From positions 18,157 through 82,156 of the forward strand of contig NZ_FMYI01000010.1 of the NCBI RefSeq assembly GCF_900096905.1: a stretch of DNA of 64,000 nucleotides, read 5' to 3'. The stretch's first letter is position 1, and every line of letters starts with the position of its first letter. Below, one piece after another: positions 17,329 through 29,877 of the stretch. The stretch is from Pelagirhabdus alkalitolerans (GTDB lineage Bacteria; Bacillota; Bacilli; Bacillales; Amphibacillaceae). Under the pieces are notes generated by a model. That model had not been told where the DNA came from. It made no database searches and saw only the letters and a program-made list of their open reading frames with translations. The translations under genes were made by a program, and so were the position numbers.

Positions 17329-18624
17329 TTATTTAATAAAGCCTTTATAGTGACGTTTGACGAGCTGACTTTCGAGTTGCTTCATCGTTTGTAAGGCTAC
17401 ACCAACAACAATTAAGATGCTAGTACCGCCAATTTGTACGGATTGCGGCAAGTTTGCAATACCACCTAAAGCGATCGGTAAAACAGCTACTGCTGCTAAG
17501 AAAATAGAGCCGACAAATGTTAAACGATATAAAACGCGTGTTAAATACGTTTCAGTCTTCTTGCCAGGTCTTATCCCTGGGATGTAACCACCTTGCTTTT
17601 TCAAGTTTTCAGCCATTTGCTCAGGGTTTGACTGAACAAACGTATAGAAATAACTAAAAGCAATAATGAGTGCAACATAGATAACCATACCAATAGGTTG
17701 AGTATAATCAAAGATCATCTCAATTGTATTCGCAACGTTACCATCGAAGAAGCTTGCAACCGTTCGGGGCGCCATAATAAATGACACAGAGAAAATAACA
17801 GGGATTACTCCAGCTGTATTCACCTTAAGTGGTAAGTGTGTTGACTGACCACCTACTGATGAACGATTCACTAAGCGCTTAGCATATTGAATGGGAATTT
17901 TCCGTGTTGCTTGTTGGATGAAGATAACACCAACTGTAACACCTAATACAACTAAAGCAATTAGAGAGACAATAACGATGTTAATGAATAGCTCATCCCC
18001 TACGTTACCACCAAAATACTGCTCATACACTTGGTTGATTGTATTTGGAATAGCAGCAACAATACCTGCAAAGATAATAATTGAAATGCCGTTCCCTACA
18101 CCAAATTCAGTTATTTGCTCGCCTAACCACATTAAAAATGCTGTTCCAGCTGTTAATACAACAGCAATCACAATGAACTTGTAAATAGTTGGATCAGCGA
18201 TTAATCCACCGCCTGCCATCGCATTAAAGCCAATTGACATCGCAATAGCTTGAATGAAGGCAAGGGCAATTGTTGCATAACGTGTGACTTGAGCTAATTT
18301 CCGTCGACCCATTTCACCTTGCTTTTTCCACTCGGCGAATTTAGGGACGACATCCATTTGTAATAACTGCATGATGATTGAGGCTGTAATATAGGGCATG
18401 ATCCCCATTGCTAGAATGGAGAAGTTTTGTAATGCCCCGCCTCCAAATGTGTTTAGAAATCCAAACACATTTTGTTGATCATTCATAAAGCCAATTGCTT
18501 CTTGGTCCGTAAACGGAACTGGAATAAATGTTCCGATCCGGAAGACAACTAGCATGAGTAATGTGAACACAATTTTGTTTCGGATATCTTTTACACGAAA
18601 AAAATTGGAGATTGTTTGGAACAT
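17329..18624 (-). CDS. secY: Protein translocase channel subunit SecY
   Basis: 431 residues with ten predicted membrane segments; the plug and pore region include FGGGALQNFSILAMGIMPYI and ANLPQSVQIGG. Forms the SecYEG channel with SecE (47696-47875 here). Its ATG overlaps the rplO stop by one base (TAATG). Confidence 0.98.
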   Translation of the reverse strand: MFQTISNFFRVKDIRNKIVFTLLMLVVFRIGTFIPVPFTDQEAIGFMNDQQNVFGFLNTFGGGALQNFSILAMGIMPYITASIIMQLLQMDVVPKFAEWKKQGEMGRRKLAQVTRYATIALAFIQAIAMSIGFNAMAGGGLIADPTIYKFIVIAVVLTAGTAFLMWLGEQITEFGVGNGISIIIFAGIVAAIPNTINQVYEQYFGGNVGDELFINIVIVSLIALVVLGVTVGVIFIQQATRKIPIQYAKRLVNRSSVGGQSTHLPLKVNTAGVIPVIFSVSFIMAPRTVASFFDGNVANTIEMIFDYTQPIGMVIYVALIIAFSYFYTFVQSNPEQMAENLKKQGGYIPGIRPGKKTETYLTRVLYRLTFVGSIFLAAVAVLPIALGGIANLPQSVQIGGTSILIVVGVALQTMKQLESQLVKRHYKGFIK

Positions 18625-19061
18625 TAGATCACCTCAGTTTGACCGCCCGCTGTCTCAATAGCTTCTTTAGCCGAAGCAGAGAACTTGTGAGCTTTTACAG
18701 TAAGTTTCTTTTCAATTGAACCATTTCCAAGAACTTTAATGCCGGCTTTTACTTTACTGATGACGCCTGTTTCTAGTAAAAGCTCAGGTGTTACTTCTGT
18801 ACCTTCTTCAAATTTATTTAGTGTTGATAAATTAACAACAGTATATTCTTTACGGTTGATGTTTGTAAATCCACGTTTCGGTAAACGTTGGAATAGTGGC
18901 ATTTGACCACCTTCGAATCCTAGACGAGTACCGCCACCTGAACGAGCCTTTTGACCTTTGTGACCACGACCAGATGTTTTACCGTTACCAGAAGACATTC
19001 CTCGACCGACACGGTTACGTTCTTTACGAGTTTGTGATGGCTTCAATTCATGAAGTTTCAT
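18624..19061 (-). CDS. rplO: 50S ribosomal protein L15 (uL15)
   Basis: 145 residues with the Gly/Arg-rich N-terminal extension ([20 protein letters not shown]) and [19 protein letters not shown] late assembly large-subunit protein. Between rpmD and secY as usual. Confidence 0.97.
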   Translation of the reverse strand: MKLHELKPSQTRKERNRVGRGMSSGNGKTSGRGHKGQKARSGGGTRLGFEGGQMPLFQRLPKRGFTNINRKEYTVVNLSTLNKFEEGTEVTPELLLETGVISKVKAGIKVLGNGSIEKKLTVKAHKFSASAKEAIETAGGQTEVI

Positions 19062-19090
19062 GCGAGCACCTCCTCTTTGCGCTAATGTAA

Positions 19091-19273
19091 TTATAATTCT
19101 TTAACCGATACTAAGTGAGACACCTTGTTTACAATACCTCTTACCGCAGGTGTATCATCAAATACAACGGATTGATTTAGTTTGTTTAAGCCTAAAGCTT
19201 TAACGGTTTCTTTTTGCGTTTGGGTTCTACCAATAACACTGCGCGTGAGGGTAATTTCTAACTGATTAGCCAT
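19091..19273 (-). CDS. rpmD: 50S ribosomal protein L30 (uL30)
   Basis: 60 residues; [20 protein letters not shown] and the GLNKLNQSV segment are diagnostic. Located between rpsE and rplO in the spc cluster. Confidence 0.96.
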   Translation of the reverse strand: MANQLEITLTRSVIGRTQTQKETVKALGLNKLNQSVVFDDTPAVRGIVNKVSHLVSVKEL

Positions 19274-19286
19274 TTGATTTCCCTCC

Positions 19287-19790
19287 TTATCCTAACAGTT
19301 CTTCTACTGATTTACCGCGTAATTTAGCAATTTGTTCAGCAGTTTTCAATTCTGAAAGTCCGTTAATTGTTGCACGTACCATGTTGATTGGTGTGTTTGA
19401 TCCTAATGATTTAGAGTTAATGTCACCAATACCTGCTAATTCAAGTACGGCACGAACAGGTCCACCAGCGATAACTCCAGTACCTTCTACGGCTGGTTTA
19501 ATCAAGATGTTACCTGCTCCAAAGCGTCCAATGACTTCGTGTGGAACTGTTGTTCCGACCATTGGTACTTCGATTAAATTCTTCTTAGCGTCATCAATAG
19601 CCTTCTTGATCGCTTCTGGTACCTCTTGTGCTTTACCAGTACCGAAACCAACATGGCCATTTTTATCTCCTACCACGACTAATGCAGCAAAACGGAAACT
19701 ACGTCCACCTTTTACTACTTTAGCTACACGATTAATTGTTACAACTCGTTCTTCTAAGTCTAATTGATTCGCATCGATTTGAGTACGCAA
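19287..19790 (-). CDS. rpsE: 30S ribosomal protein S5 (uS5)
   Basis: 167 residues. Double-stranded RNA-binding-like N domain with [20 protein letters not shown] and a C domain with [20 protein letters not shown]. It contributes to decoding accuracy and helicase activity at the mRNA entry. Spc cluster. Confidence 0.97.
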   Translation of the reverse strand: MRTQIDANQLDLEERVVTINRVAKVVKGGRSFRFAALVVVGDKNGHVGFGTGKAQEVPEAIKKAIDDAKKNLIEVPMVGTTVPHEVIGRFGAGNILIKPAVEGTGVIAGGPVRAVLELAGIGDINSKSLGSNTPINMVRATINGLSELKTAEQIAKLRGKSVEELLG

Positions 19791-19811
19791 TATATGTCCC
19801 TCCTTTTTCGA

Positions 19812-20174
19812 TTAAAATTCTAGGCCTGCCTCGCGGGCAGCGTCTGCTAGTGCTTGAACACGTCCGTGGTATAAATAGCCTCCACGATCAAATACAACGT
19901 TTTTGTGGCCTTTATCTAAAGCACGTTTTGCGATTAATTCTCCAACGCTTTTGCTTGCTTCAACGTTTCCAGTCGCTTCACCCTTGAAGTCATTGTCAAC
20001 TGTTGATGCACTAGCAAGCGTTACACCATTTACATCATCAATTAATTGTGCGTAAATGTGTTTATTTGAACGGAATACGTTTAGACGTGGGCGCTCTTCA
20101 GTTCCGAAAAGGTTCTTACGTACACGCATATGTCGTTTCTTACGTACCACGTTTTTGTCTGCTTTTGTGATCAT
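19812..20174 (-). CDS. rplR: 50S ribosomal protein L18 (uL18)
   Basis: 120 residues with [18 protein letters not shown] and the end [19 protein letters not shown]. Binds 5S rRNA together with L5. Spc cluster, between rplF and rpsE. Confidence 0.97.
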   Translation of the reverse strand: MITKADKNVVRKKRHMRVRKNLFGTEERPRLNVFRSNKHIYAQLIDDVNGVTLASASTVDNDFKGEATGNVEASKSVGELIAKRALDKGHKNVVFDRGGYLYHGRVQALADAAREAGLEF

Positions 20175-20234
20175 CTAGGTCACTCCTTTCTGCTCGGTAA
20201 CTAACCTAACTTTGGCATAAAAGGTTAACATGCT

Positions 20235-20771
20235 TTATTTAGCTGTTTTTCCTTCTTTTTGGCGAACATATTCACCTTCAAAACGAATACCTTTTCCTTT
20301 ATAAGGTTCAGGTGTACGGATTGATCGAATGTTAGCTGCTAACGCGCCAACTAATTCTTTATCAATACCTTTAACAACAATTTTTGTGTTTGATGGTACT
20401 TCAAACTCAATACCTTCTGGTTGTTCCATTTCAACTGGGTGTGAATAACCTGCGTTTACAACAAGTTTAGTTCCTTGTTTTTGGGCACGGTAACCAACAC
20501 CTTGGATTTCAAGTGATTTCTCGAATCCTTTATGGACACCTTCAACCATGTTTGCAATTAAGCTACGTGTTGTACCATGTAATGATTTGTGTAATTTGCT
20601 TTCTGACGGTCTTACAACCGTTAATTCATTACCATCGATGTTGATTGTCATATCTTCATGAAGTTGACGAGCAAGTTCACCTTTTGGACCTTTAACCGTC
20701 ACAAAATTGTTTTCGTTCTTGATCTCGACACCTTCAGGGATTTCGATAACTTTAAGACCTATACGAGACAT
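20235..20771 (-). CDS. rplF: 50S ribosomal protein L6 (uL6)
   Basis: 178 residues in two similar domains; [13 protein letters not shown] and [12 protein letters not shown] are typical. Lies near the factor-binding site of the 50S subunit. Spc cluster after rpsH. Confidence 0.97.
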   Translation of the reverse strand: MSRIGLKVIEIPEGVEIKNENNFVTVKGPKGELARQLHEDMTINIDGNELTVVRPSESKLHKSLHGTTRSLIANMVEGVHKGFEKSLEIQGVGYRAQKQGTKLVVNAGYSHPVEMEQPEGIEFEVPSNTKIVVKGIDKELVGALAANIRSIRTPEPYKGKGIRFEGEYVRQKEGKTAK

Positions 20772-20804
20772 CTGTATGGCACCTCCTATCTTAGTTAAAA
20801 TTAA

Positions 20805-21203
20805 TTACCAAACGTATGCTAGAATCTCGCCACCAATTTTTTGTTCGCGAGCTTCTTTATCCGATAGAATTCCTTTAGAAGTTGAAACGACTGCAATACC
20901 TAAGCCATTAAGTACACGAGGAATCTCGTCTGCTTTAGCATAAACACGAAGTCCAGGTTTACTGATACGCTTCAATCCTGTAATGACACGCTCGTTGTCT
21001 GTACCATATTTTAAGAAAATACGTAGTACACCTTGTTTATTATCTTTAACGAATTCGTAATCACGTACAAAGCCCTCACGTTTTAGAATGTCTGCAATCT
21101 CTTTTTTAACTGTTGACGCAGGAAGCTCAAGCTTCTCATGACGAACTGAGTTTGCGTTACGAATACGCGTTAACATATCTGCAATTGGATCTGACATAAC
21201 CAT
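20805..21203 (-). CDS. rpsH: 30S ribosomal protein S8 (uS8)
   Basis: 132 residues starting [17 protein letters not shown] and ending GEILAYVW; the [13 protein letters not shown] motif binds helix 21 of 16S rRNA. In E. coli S8 represses the spc operon; whether so here cannot be seen. Confidence 0.97.
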   Translation of the reverse strand: MVMSDPIADMLTRIRNANSVRHEKLELPASTVKKEIADILKREGFVRDYEFVKDNKQGVLRIFLKYGTDNERVITGLKRISKPGLRVYAKADEIPRVLNGLGIAVVSTSKGILSDKEAREQKIGGEILAYVW

Positions 21204-21234
21204 TAAATATTACCTCCTTCCCTTAATTAGGGGT

Positions 21235-21450
<216 letters not shown>

Positions 21451-21990
21451 TTATTTTTGGAAAGGCATGCCAAGTTGAGTTAACAATTCACGCGCTTCTT
21501 CGTCACTGTTAGCTGTTGTAACAATTACGATGTCCAACCCACGAATTTTACTCACTTTGTCATAATTAATTTCTGGGAAAATCAATTGTTCTTTCACACC
21601 TAAAGTATAATTCCCACGTCCGTCAAATGCTTTCTTTGAAATACCACGGAAGTCACGTACACGTGGAAGTGATACATCAACAAGCTTTTGCAAGAATTCA
21701 TACATACGCTCGCCTCGGAGTGTTACTTTTGCACCGATTGGCATACCTTCACGTAAACGGAAGCCTGCAATTGATTTTTTCGCTTTCGTAACAAGAGGTT
21801 GTTGACCTGTGATTAATGCGAGTTCTTCAACTGCATTATCAAGTGATTTAGTGTTTTGTACAGCATCACCAACACCCATGTTAACCACGATCTTTTCGAT
21901 TTTTGGTACTTGCATTACTGAATCATAATTAAATTTTTCTACTAATGATGACACGATGTCATTTTGGTATTTATTCTTTAGTTCGTTCAT
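21451..21990 (-). CDS. rplE: 50S ribosomal protein L5 (uL5)
   Basis: 179 residues; [34 protein letters not shown] are characteristic. Binds 5S rRNA and contacts the P-site tRNA and S13. Confidence 0.97.
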   Translation of the reverse strand: MNELKNKYQNDIVSSLVEKFNYDSVMQVPKIEKIVVNMGVGDAVQNTKSLDNAVEELALITGQQPLVTKAKKSIAGFRLREGMPIGAKVTLRGERMYEFLQKLVDVSLPRVRDFRGISKKAFDGRGNYTLGVKEQLIFPEINYDKVSKIRGLDIVIVTTANSDEEARELLTQLGMPFQK

Positions 21991-22016
21991 CTGAGTAGCC
22001 CTCCTTTCGCCGCTAA

Positions 22017-22328
22017 TTATTTATCTAACGCTTCACCGGATTTTTTAGCGATACGAACTTTCTTTCCATCACGTACTTCATATCCCACACGAGTTGGCTC
22101 GTTTGATTTCGGATCAATCGGTAATACATTAGAAACATGGATTGGCGCTTCTTGTTCAAGAATTCCGCCTTGTGGATTATCTTGTGAAGGTTTTTGGTGT
22201 TTTTTAACGATGTTTACACCTTCAACAAGGATACGATCTTTCTTTGGGAATGCTTGGAGGATTACTCCTTCTTTCCCTTTATCTTTACCAGATAAAATTT
22301 TGACTTTGTCACCTTTTTTTACATGCAT
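22017..22328 (-). CDS. rplX: 50S ribosomal protein L24 (uL24)
   Basis: 103 residues with a KOW motif ([18 protein letters not shown]). An assembly initiator protein of the 50S subunit. Follows rplN after 70 nt. Confidence 0.97.
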   Translation of the reverse strand: MHVKKGDKVKILSGKDKGKEGVILQAFPKKDRILVEGVNIVKKHQKPSQDNPQGGILEQEAPIHVSNVLPIDPKSNEPTRVGYEVRDGKKVRIAKKSGEALDK

Positions 22329-22398
22329 GCTTGACGCACCTCCTTACAAGGCTTTTCATTGAAACGAATTTTTGGTTTTAAACAACCGGGTTTAAAAC

Positions 22399-22806
<408 letters not shown>

Positions 22807-22822
22807 TTATACTATTGATTGT

Positions 22823-23086
22823 TTAGATAATAACTGCTTCTTCCACGACTTCAACAAGACGGAAACGTTTTGTTGATGATAGTGGACGAGTTTCCATAAT
22901 TGATACAACGTCACCCATTTTAGCTTGGTTGTTTTCATCATGCGCTTTAAATTTCTTAGAATATTTAACACGCTTGCCATATAATGAGTGGAATTTATAA
23001 GTTTCTACTAATACTGTGATCGTTTTGTCCATTTTGTCAGATACAACACGACCTGTGTAAACTTTACGATTATTACGCTCAGTCAT
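22823..23086 (-). CDS. rpsQ: 30S ribosomal protein S17 (uS17)
   Basis: 87 residues with an OB fold: [27 protein letters not shown], and [17 protein letters not shown] primary 16S rRNA binder. Between rpmC and rplN. Confidence 0.97.
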   Translation of the reverse strand: MTERNNRKVYTGRVVSDKMDKTITVLVETYKFHSLYGKRVKYSKKFKAHDENNQAKMGDVVSIMETRPLSSTKRFRLVEVVEEAVII

Positions 23087-23112
23087 TTGAGGCTAACCTC
23101 CTCTCAGGTTTA

Positions 23113-23313
23113 CTAGTTATTTACGCTAAGCTCTCTTTCACGGACAACAGTTTTCATACGAGCAATTGATTTACGAACTTCACGAAGACGTGCAGTGTTT
23201 TCCAATTGACCAGTAGCTAACTGAAAACGCAAGTTGAAAAGCTCTTCTTTTAACGATTTGATTTTTTGTTCAATTTCGGCAGTGGTTAGTTCTCTGATTT
23301 CATTAGCCTTCAT
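23113..23313 (-). CDS. rpmC: 50S ribosomal protein L29 (uL29)
   Basis: 66 residues from the ATG at 23313 ([14 protein letters not shown]), matching family starts; GGTGGTGAA is upstream. The gene overlaps the rplP stop by 11 nt. Two-helix protein at the tunnel exit, a docking place for trigger factor and SRP. Confidence 0.96.
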   Translation of the reverse strand: MKANEIRELTTAEIEQKIKSLKEELFNLRFQLATGQLENTARLREVRKSIARMKTVVRERELSVNN

Positions 23314-23737
23314 TGATTTCACCACCAATTTCTTCACGTTTTACGAATTTAGTTTTGATTGGAAGTTTGTGGGCAGCAAGACGAAGTGCTTCACGAGCTA
23401 CCTCTTCTTCTACACCTGCAACTTCAAATAGAATTTTTCCTGGTTTGACAACCGCGACCCAGCCTTCAGGAGCACCTTTACCAGAACCCATACGAACTTC
23501 TAGAGGTTTTTTAGTATAAGGTTTGTCTGGGAAGATTTTAATCCAAACTTTTCCTCCACGTTTCATGTAACGCGTCATTGCGATACGAGAAGACTCGATT
23601 TGACGGCTAGTGATCCATGCTGGTTCAACAGCTTGTAGACCGTATTCACCGAATGAAACTTCCGTTCCACCTTTTGCTTTACCTTTTAGATTTGCACGAT
23701 GTTGCTTACGATGTTTAACACGTTTAGGCATTAACAT
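23303..23737 (-). CDS. rplP: 50S ribosomal protein L16 (uL16)
   Basis: 144 residues starting [14 protein letters not shown] with [14 protein letters not shown] and [15 protein letters not shown]. Shapes the A-site tRNA region of the 50S subunit. S10 cluster. Confidence 0.97.
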   Translation of the reverse strand: MLMPKRVKHRKQHRANLKGKAKGGTEVSFGEYGLQAVEPAWITSRQIESSRIAMTRYMKRGGKVWIKIFPDKPYTKKPLEVRMGSGKGAPEGWVAVVKPGKILFEVAGVEEEVAREALRLAAHKLPIKTKFVKREEIGGEINEG

Positions 23738-23755
23738 TAATGTGTGCCCCCTTCC

Positions 23756-24400
23756 TTAATTATTATCGTTTTTTGTTGGAAGGACTTCTCCACGATAGAT
23801 CCACACTTTTACACCTAGTTTACCGTAAGTTGTATCTGCTTCAGCAGTACCGAAGTCGATATCAGCACGTAGAGTGTGTAGTGGTACAGTTCCTTCACTA
23901 TAACTTTCTGCACGAGCCATGTCAGCGCCACCTAGACGACCTGAAACTTGTGTACGGATACCTTTAGCACCTGCACGCATAGCACGTTGAATAACTTGTT
24001 TTTGCGCACGACGGAATGAAATACGTCCTTCTAATTGACGTGCGATATTGTCAGCAACTAATGTTGCATCAAGGTCTGCTTTTTTGATTTCCACAATGTT
24101 AATGTGTACTTTCTTGCCTGTTAATTTATTTAAAGATTTACGTAACGCTTCAACCTCAGAACCGCCTTTACCGATAACCATACCTGGCTTAGCAGTTGAA
24201 ATTGAGATGTTGATGCGGTTCGCAGCACGTTCGATTTCTACTTTTGACACAGATGCATCTTTTAGACGATCTTCAATATATTCACGAACTTTGATATCTT
24301 CATGTAATAAGTCTGCATAATCTTTGCCAGCGTACCACTTTGATTCCCAGTCGCGGATAACGCCAACACGAAAGCCTATTGGATTAACTTTTTGACCCAC
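23756..24400 (-). CDS. rpsC: 30S ribosomal protein S3 (uS3)
   Basis: 214 residues. KH domain with the [15 protein letters not shown] loop (about 60-75) and [12 protein letters not shown] in the C-terminal domain. Lines the mRNA entry channel. Starts 3 nt after rplV. Confidence 0.97.
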   Translation of the reverse strand: MGQKVNPIGFRVGVIRDWESKWYAGKDYADLLHEDIKVREYIEDRLKDASVSKVEIERAANRINISISTAKPGMVIGKGGSEVEALRKSLNKLTGKKVHINIVEIKKADLDATLVADNIARQLEGRISFRRAQKQVIQRAMRAGAKGIRTQVSGRLGGADMARAESYSEGTVPLHTLRADIDFGTAEADTTYGKLGVKVWIYRGEVLPTKNDNN

Positions 24401-24403
24401 AGA

Positions 24404-24748
24404 TTATCCCTCCTTCTTTTCTGATACAGCCACCGTAATGTGACTTGTTCTTTTATTAATTGCACTAGCACTACCTTGTGCACGAGGGCGGAAACGTTTA
24501 AGTGTTACGCCTTCGTCTACGTATGCTTCAGATACGTAAAGGTTGTCTACATCCATATCATAATTGTGTTCTGCATTTGCAATAGCAGAATTTAATACTT
24601 TTTCTACTACTGGGCTTGCACCACGTTGTGTGTGTTTTAAAATTGCAATTGCTTCTCCAACATTTTTGCCTCGAATTAAATCAACGACTAAACGAACTTT
24701 ACGAGGAGCAATTCTAACAGTTTTTGCAACAGATTTAGCTTGCATCAA
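24404..24748 (-). CDS. rplV: 50S ribosomal protein L22 (uL22)
   Basis: 114 residues; ARTVRIAP-like start ([20 protein letters not shown]) and [16 protein letters not shown] hairpin, which reaches the exit tunnel. S10 cluster. Confidence 0.97.
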   Translation of the reverse strand: MMQAKSVAKTVRIAPRKVRLVVDLIRGKNVGEAIAILKHTQRGASPVVEKVLNSAIANAEHNYDMDVDNLYVSEAYVDEGVTLKRFRPRAQGSASAINKRTSHITVAVSEKKEG

Positions 24749-24765
24749 GAGTGCCTCCTCTCCTA

Positions 24766-25044
24766 TTAACGATTTGTTTTCTTGTCGTCGCCCGAGTGCC
24801 CTTTGAAAGTGCGCGTCGGTGCGAATTCACCTAGTTTGTGTCCAACCATGTCCTCTGTTACATAAACCGGAACATGTTTACGTCCATCATAAACTGCGAT
24901 TGTATGCCCTACAAAGTTAGGGAAAATAGTAGAACGACGTGACCAAGATTTAATAACTTGCTTTTTGTCTGTCCCATTTAATTCTTCAACCTTTTTCATT
25001 AAATGGTCATCTACGAAAGGTCCCTTTTTTAAACTACGACCCAT
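24766..25044 (-). CDS. rpsS: 30S ribosomal protein S19 (uS19)
   Basis: 92 residues starting [18 protein letters not shown], with [19 protein letters not shown]. 30S head protein in contact with S13. Confidence 0.97.
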   Translation of the reverse strand: MGRSLKKGPFVDDHLMKKVEELNGTDKKQVIKSWSRRSTIFPNFVGHTIAVYDGRKHVPVYVTEDMVGHKLGEFAPTRTFKGHSGDDKKTNR

Positions 25045-25104
25045 ACATAAACCTCCCTTCGTGATTGTCAGACGGGTTATGATGCCCGTCGTTCAACCCC
25101 GTTG

Positions 25105-25935
25105 TTATTTTTTACGCTTACGTACGATATATTTATCTGATGGTTTGTTACGCTTACGCGTAATTTTACCAAGTGTTGGTTTGCCCCATGGTGACATTGG
25201 TGATTTACGACCGATTGGTGCGCGTCCTTCACCACCACCGTGTGGGTGATCGTTAGGGTTCATAACAGAACCACGTACAGTTGGGCGAATGCCTTTCCAA
25301 CGTGAACGACCTGCTTTACCGACACGAATTAATTCATTTTCTAAGTTACCTACTTGACCTACAGTAGCACGGCAAGTACTTAACACTAAACGCACTTCGC
25401 CTGAAGCCAATCGAACAAGTGAATACTTGCCTTCACGACCTAAGATTTGTGCTTGAGAACCTGCTGAACGAGCTAACTGTCCACCGCGGCCTGGTTTCAA
25501 TTCAATGTTATGAATGATTGTACCGACTGGGATATCACCAAGTTCTAATGCATTTCCTAATTTAATATCTGCTTCTTTTCCAGAAACAATTTCCTGTCCT
25601 ACTTTAATGCCTTTAGGCGCTAGAATATAACGCTTTTCACCATCTGCATAGTGAATAAGAGCAATGTTAGCAGTACGGTTTGGATCATACTCGATTGTAG
25701 CAACGCGACCTGGTATTCCATCTTTGTCACGTCTGAAATCGATGACACGGTAATGGCGCTTATGTCCACCGCCATGATGACGAACTGTTAATTTACCTTG
25801 GTTATTACGACCGCCACGTTTTGATAATGGTTGTAGAAGTGATCTCTCAGGTGTCTGCGTTGTGATTTCACTAAAGTCAGAACCTGACATATGACGTCTA
25901 CCATTCGTGGTTGCTTTATACTTTTTAATCGCCAT
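25105..25935 (-). CDS. rplB: 50S ribosomal protein L2 (uL2)
   Basis: 276 residues with [15 protein letters not shown], and [17 protein letters not shown], whose His is near the peptidyl transferase centre. Required for subunit joining. S10 cluster. Confidence 0.98.
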   Translation of the reverse strand: MAIKKYKATTNGRRHMSGSDFSEITTQTPERSLLQPLSKRGGRNNQGKLTVRHHGGGHKRHYRVIDFRRDKDGIPGRVATIEYDPNRTANIALIHYADGEKRYILAPKGIKVGQEIVSGKEADIKLGNALELGDIPVGTIIHNIELKPGRGGQLARSAGSQAQILGREGKYSLVRLASGEVRLVLSTCRATVGQVGNLENELIRVGKAGRSRWKGIRPTVRGSVMNPNDHPHGGGEGRAPIGRKSPMSPWGKPTLGKITRKRNKPSDKYIVRKRKK

Positions 25936-25961
25936 CTTTTTCCCTCCTTTTTAAAATTCTT

Positions 25962-26255
25962 TTATTCTACACTCTCAAAGAAGTCTAGTTCTTTACTGTC
26001 TTCTGATAATTGAACGATAGCTTTTTTACGATCTGGACGGTAACCGCTATGACGACCCATACGCTTGAGTTTACCTTTTACAGTTGAAGTGTTAACATTA
26101 ACAACTTTTACATCAAAGATCGTTTGAACTGCATTTTTAATTTCAGTTTTGTTCGCATCTTTTGATACTTCAAACGTATACTTTTTGTCAACCATTTGGT
26201 CGGCAGAGTGTTCCGTAATAATCGGGCGCTTAATAATATCACGTGGATCTTTCAT
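25962..26255 (-). CDS. rplW: 50S ribosomal protein L23 (uL23)
   Basis: 97 residues; [15 protein letters not shown] start and [15 protein letters not shown]. Docking site for trigger factor and SRP at the tunnel exit. Overlaps the rplD stop by one base. Confidence 0.97.
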   Translation of the reverse strand: MKDPRDIIKRPIITEHSADQMVDKKYTFEVSKDANKTEIKNAVQTIFDVKVVNVNTSTVKGKLKRMGRHSGYRPDRKKAIVQLSEDSKELDFFESVE

Positions 26256-26878
26256 TATGCAAGCACCTCCCCTGCTTTTTCAGCTGCATCTTTAGTAATG
26301 ATGAGCTTGTCATGAGTAAGTAAATCAAGTACGTTGATTTGGCTTACTGGTAATACTTTCGTGTTTTCTAAGTTATTTGCACTTTTAGCAATCACTTCAT
26401 CTTTTTCAGCTGTAACGATTAATGCTTTTTCATTAACGTTTAAAGCATCAAGTACATTGATAACCTCTTTTGTTTTAGGTTGGTCAATAGCTAAACCTTC
26501 TAATACAACTAACTGATCTTCTTTTACTTTAGAAGAAAGCGCTGATTGAAGTGCTAAACGACGAACCTTTTTCGGTAATTTATAGCTGTAGCTACGCGGT
26601 GTTGGACCGAATACAACGCCACCGCCTACCCATTGTGGTGAACGAGTTGAACCTTGACGGGCACGACCAGTACCTTTTTGGCGCCATGGTTTACGACCTC
26701 CGCCACGTACTTCTGAACGGTTTTTAACAGCGTGTGTACCTTGACGGCGTGATGCTTGTTGCATAACTACTGCGTCATGTAACACGTGTTCGTTTGGCTC
26801 GATACCAAACACGACATCGTTTAATTCTAAATCTCCTACTTGAGATCCACTTTGGTTAAATAGTGCTACTTTAGGCAT
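26255..26878 (-). CDS. rplD: 50S ribosomal protein L4 (uL4)
   Basis: 207 residues with the tunnel loop [20 protein letters not shown] and [15 protein letters not shown]. In E. coli L4 also regulates the S10 operon; not demonstrable here. Confidence 0.97.
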   Translation of the reverse strand: MPKVALFNQSGSQVGDLELNDVVFGIEPNEHVLHDAVVMQQASRRQGTHAVKNRSEVRGGGRKPWRQKGTGRARQGSTRSPQWVGGGVVFGPTPRSYSYKLPKKVRRLALQSALSSKVKEDQLVVLEGLAIDQPKTKEVINVLDALNVNEKALIVTAEKDEVIAKSANNLENTKVLPVSQINVLDLLTHDKLIITKDAAEKAGEVLA

Positions 26879-26904
26879 GACATATCCTCCCTTCGAGTTA
26901 AAAT

Positions 26905-27534
26905 TTAGTTAGCCTTGATGGCACCTGTGACTTTAACATATGATTTCTTAGAACCCGGAACGTTACCTTTGATTAAAAGCAAGTTGCGCTCTGCATCAAC
27001 TTTAACGACTTCTAAGTTCTGAATAGTTTTCGTTTCGCTACCCATTTGACCTGGTAACTTTTTGCCTTTCATAACGCGCATTGGTTCCATTGGCCCCATT
27101 GAGCCTGAACCTCTGTGGTAATGTGAACCGTGGCTCATTGGTCCGCGAGATTGATTATGTCGCTTAATTGAACCTTGGAACCCTTTACCTTTTGATGTAC
27201 CAGTTACATCAATTACGTCTCCAGCTTGGAATACCTCCACACTTAACTCTTGACCTACTTCATAATCGTCAAGGTTAACGTTACGGAATTCACGAATGTA
27301 GCGCTTAGGGTTAGTGCTCGCTTTTGCAGCATGCCCTTTCGCTGGTTTGTTTGCGTTGTTTGCTTTTTGATCTGCAAACCCAACTTGAATAGCTTCATAG
27401 CCGTCGTTTTCTAATGTTCTTTTTTGTAGAACCACGTTTGGTTCAGCTTGAACAACTGTTACAGGGATTAATTCGCCTGATTCTGTAAAAATCTGTGTCA
27501 TGCCGACTTTACGACCTAAGATTCCTTTCGTCAT
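26905..27534 (-). CDS. rplC: 50S ribosomal protein L3 (uL3)
   Basis: 209 residues; starts [15 protein letters not shown] and has the central extension with [15 protein letters not shown] close to the peptidyl transferase centre. Second gene of the S10 cluster. Confidence 0.97.
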   Translation of the reverse strand: MTKGILGRKVGMTQIFTESGELIPVTVVQAEPNVVLQKRTLENDGYEAIQVGFADQKANNANKPAKGHAAKASTNPKRYIREFRNVNLDDYEVGQELSVEVFQAGDVIDVTGTSKGKGFQGSIKRHNQSRGPMSHGSHYHRGSGSMGPMEPMRVMKGKKLPGQMGSETKTIQNLEVVKVDAERNLLLIKGNVPGSKKSYVKVTGAIKAN

Positions 27535-27562
27535 CCGTTACACCTCCTAGTAATTTCAAAAA

Positions 27563-28035
<473 letters not shown>

Positions 28036-28094
28036 GGCATATCAACAAAAACATAAAAATTTTTTAGAGATTTTTGGTGTGGCGCTTACATTTT

Positions 28095-28121
28095 TTAAGT
28101 TATGAGTTTTTGTACCGATAA
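28095..28121 (+). promoter_or_regulatory. SigD-type (motility) promoter of chemoreceptor gene
   Basis: TTAAGTTA, 11 nt, ACCGATAA; compare the flagellar sigma consensus TAAAGTTT-N11-GCCGATAA. It stands 35 bp before the chemoreceptor ATG and no good SigA promoter is seen there, so membership in the SigD regulon is inferred. Confidence 0.6.
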
Positions 28122-28155
28122 ACCCTTGGTAAGTACATTTTAGGGGGGGACATAT

Positions 28156-29865
28156 ATGACGTCTTTTAATTTTTTGAGAAGACAATCGATTGGTAAGCAA
28201 TACGGGGTTGTCTTTTCGATCGTCATGTTATTTTTTATTTCGTCTGTCATCGCAACTTATTTTCTATTAGATCAAACGAGCGATGCAGTAGCAGAAACTG
28301 AGAGCACCAACGACATTGTTGTTGAAGTGAATCAGTTAATGAGTATTTATCAGGAAAAATATGCTTTTATTCCTGAATACATTATCGATGAAGATGAAGG
28401 AAGGTTATTGGATTATTTAGCATTGAGCTCAGAATTCACTGAACAAGCAAAACGTGTTCGGGAATTACTCACTGTGGATGATCACATCGATACCGTCCAT
28501 CACATTATTGATAACAATCATCGCTTAGATGAATATTATTTTAGTGATGTTGTGCCAAACGTTCAGCAAATCAATACTGACATTTTCACATCTCTACAAC
28601 AAGATGTAAGTGAACTTAGAGATGAAACATTGAACCAGGGAGATATTCTCATCAATGGTGCAACAACAACAAACCGACGTTCTATTGAAGGCGCACAACA
28701 ATTTATTAATACAACTGTTGGGACGTTGATCGGTTCAATTGTGATCTCGCTTATTCTATCCATTCTTCTAGTCTTTTGGATTAGTCGCCGCATTCGGCTA
28801 CAACTGGGTGAAGTGGTGGCAACTTCAGACCACATTGCAAACGGGCAATTAGATACAGACGATTTATCATCAGATGCGAGTTTAGAAATTTACTCTTTAT
28901 CGAATTCGATCAATCGAATGAAAACGAATTTGAAAGACATACTTGGGGAAGTAAGCCATGTAGCAGACACCGTTTCAAATCAAGGACAAACATTTGTGAC
29001 GATTTCAAATGATGTTGCATCTGGAAGCGAACAAGTTGCTTCTACTATAGAAGAATTAGCAAATGGTGCAACAAGCCAAGCAGATGAAGCAAGTGCTATA
29101 TCTGAAAAAACAAAAGACTTTAATGAAAGAATTCAATCAGCACAAGCAAACAGTAATGAACTCGTTCATACATCAGAGAGTGTACTTCAAACGTCTGATG
29201 ACGGTTATGAAAAGATGAATCACTCATTACAACAAATGAACACCATCACTAAGACAGTGGAGGAATCTGTTGAAAATATTTCACGTCTAGAAAAAGACAC
29301 ACAAGAGATTGGCAAGTTTGTTGAAATCATCACTGGTATTGCAGAGCAAACAAACTTACTTGCCCTAAATGCTTCAATTGAAGCTGCTAGAGCTGGAGAA
29401 TCTGGAAAAGGATTCGCCGTTGTTGCTGAAGAAGTAAGGAAGCTTGCAGAAGAAGTACATCAAGCGTCTGATTCTATTACATCGATTGTTCAACAAATTC
29501 AATCGAATACAAACACAATGGTTAAAGACCTAGAAATTAGTTTTGAAGAAGTGAATAAAGGACGTGATCAAATGGACGCGTCAAGTCAACAATTCGATAC
29601 CATTCGTCAAAACATCCATTCAATGTCAGAAAAAATTGATAGTATCTCAAGTGTGATTGATCACTTTGAGAAAGCGAGCGCTGATATTAATCAATCTGTA
29701 GAAAATATCGCTGCCATTTCAGAAGAATCCGCTGCAGGGGCAGAAGAAATCTCCGCATCGGCAATTGAGCAAAAAGAAACGATCGGTAAAGTATCATCTG
29801 GAGCTCATGAATTACAAACATCAATCGAAAAAATTGAAGGATTAATGAAGCGATTTTCATTATAG
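28156..29865 (+). CDS. Methyl-accepting chemotaxis protein
   Basis: 569 residues: N-terminal membrane helix (about 18-40), an extracellular helical sensor domain (about 41-185, consistent with a four-helix bundle), second membrane helix (about 190-215), HAMP, and a cytoplasmic signalling region with the hairpin tip block [22 protein letters not shown] and the following [20 protein letters not shown]. It signals through CheW/CheA to flagella. The next gene, 12 nt downstream, encodes a sugar-binding lipoprotein, so the receptor probably senses ligand through it. A 7-G Shine-Dalgarno tract precedes the ATG. The pair interrupts the ribosomal block between tuf and rpsJ. Confidence 0.93.
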   Translation: MTSFNFLRRQSIGKQYGVVFSIVMLFFISSVIATYFLLDQTSDAVAETESTNDIVVEVNQLMSIYQEKYAFIPEYIIDEDEGRLLDYLALSSEFTEQAKRVRELLTVDDHIDTVHHIIDNNHRLDEYYFSDVVPNVQQINTDIFTSLQQDVSELRDETLNQGDILINGATTTNRRSIEGAQQFINTTVGTLIGSIVISLILSILLVFWISRRIRLQLGEVVATSDHIANGQLDTDDLSSDASLEIYSLSNSINRMKTNLKDILGEVSHVADTVSNQGQTFVTISNDVASGSEQVASTIEELANGATSQADEASAISEKTKDFNERIQSAQANSNELVHTSESVLQTSDDGYEKMNHSLQQMNTITKTVEESVENISRLEKDTQEIGKFVEIITGIAEQTNLLALNASIEAARAGESGKGFAVVAEEVRKLAEEVHQASDSITSIVQQIQSNTNTMVKDLEISFEEVNKGRDQMDASSQQFDTIRQNIHSMSEKIDSISSVIDHFEKASADINQSVENIAAISEESAAGAEEISASAIEQKETIGKVSSGAHELQTSIEKIEGLMKRFSL

Positions 29866-29877
29866 AGGAGGATCACA

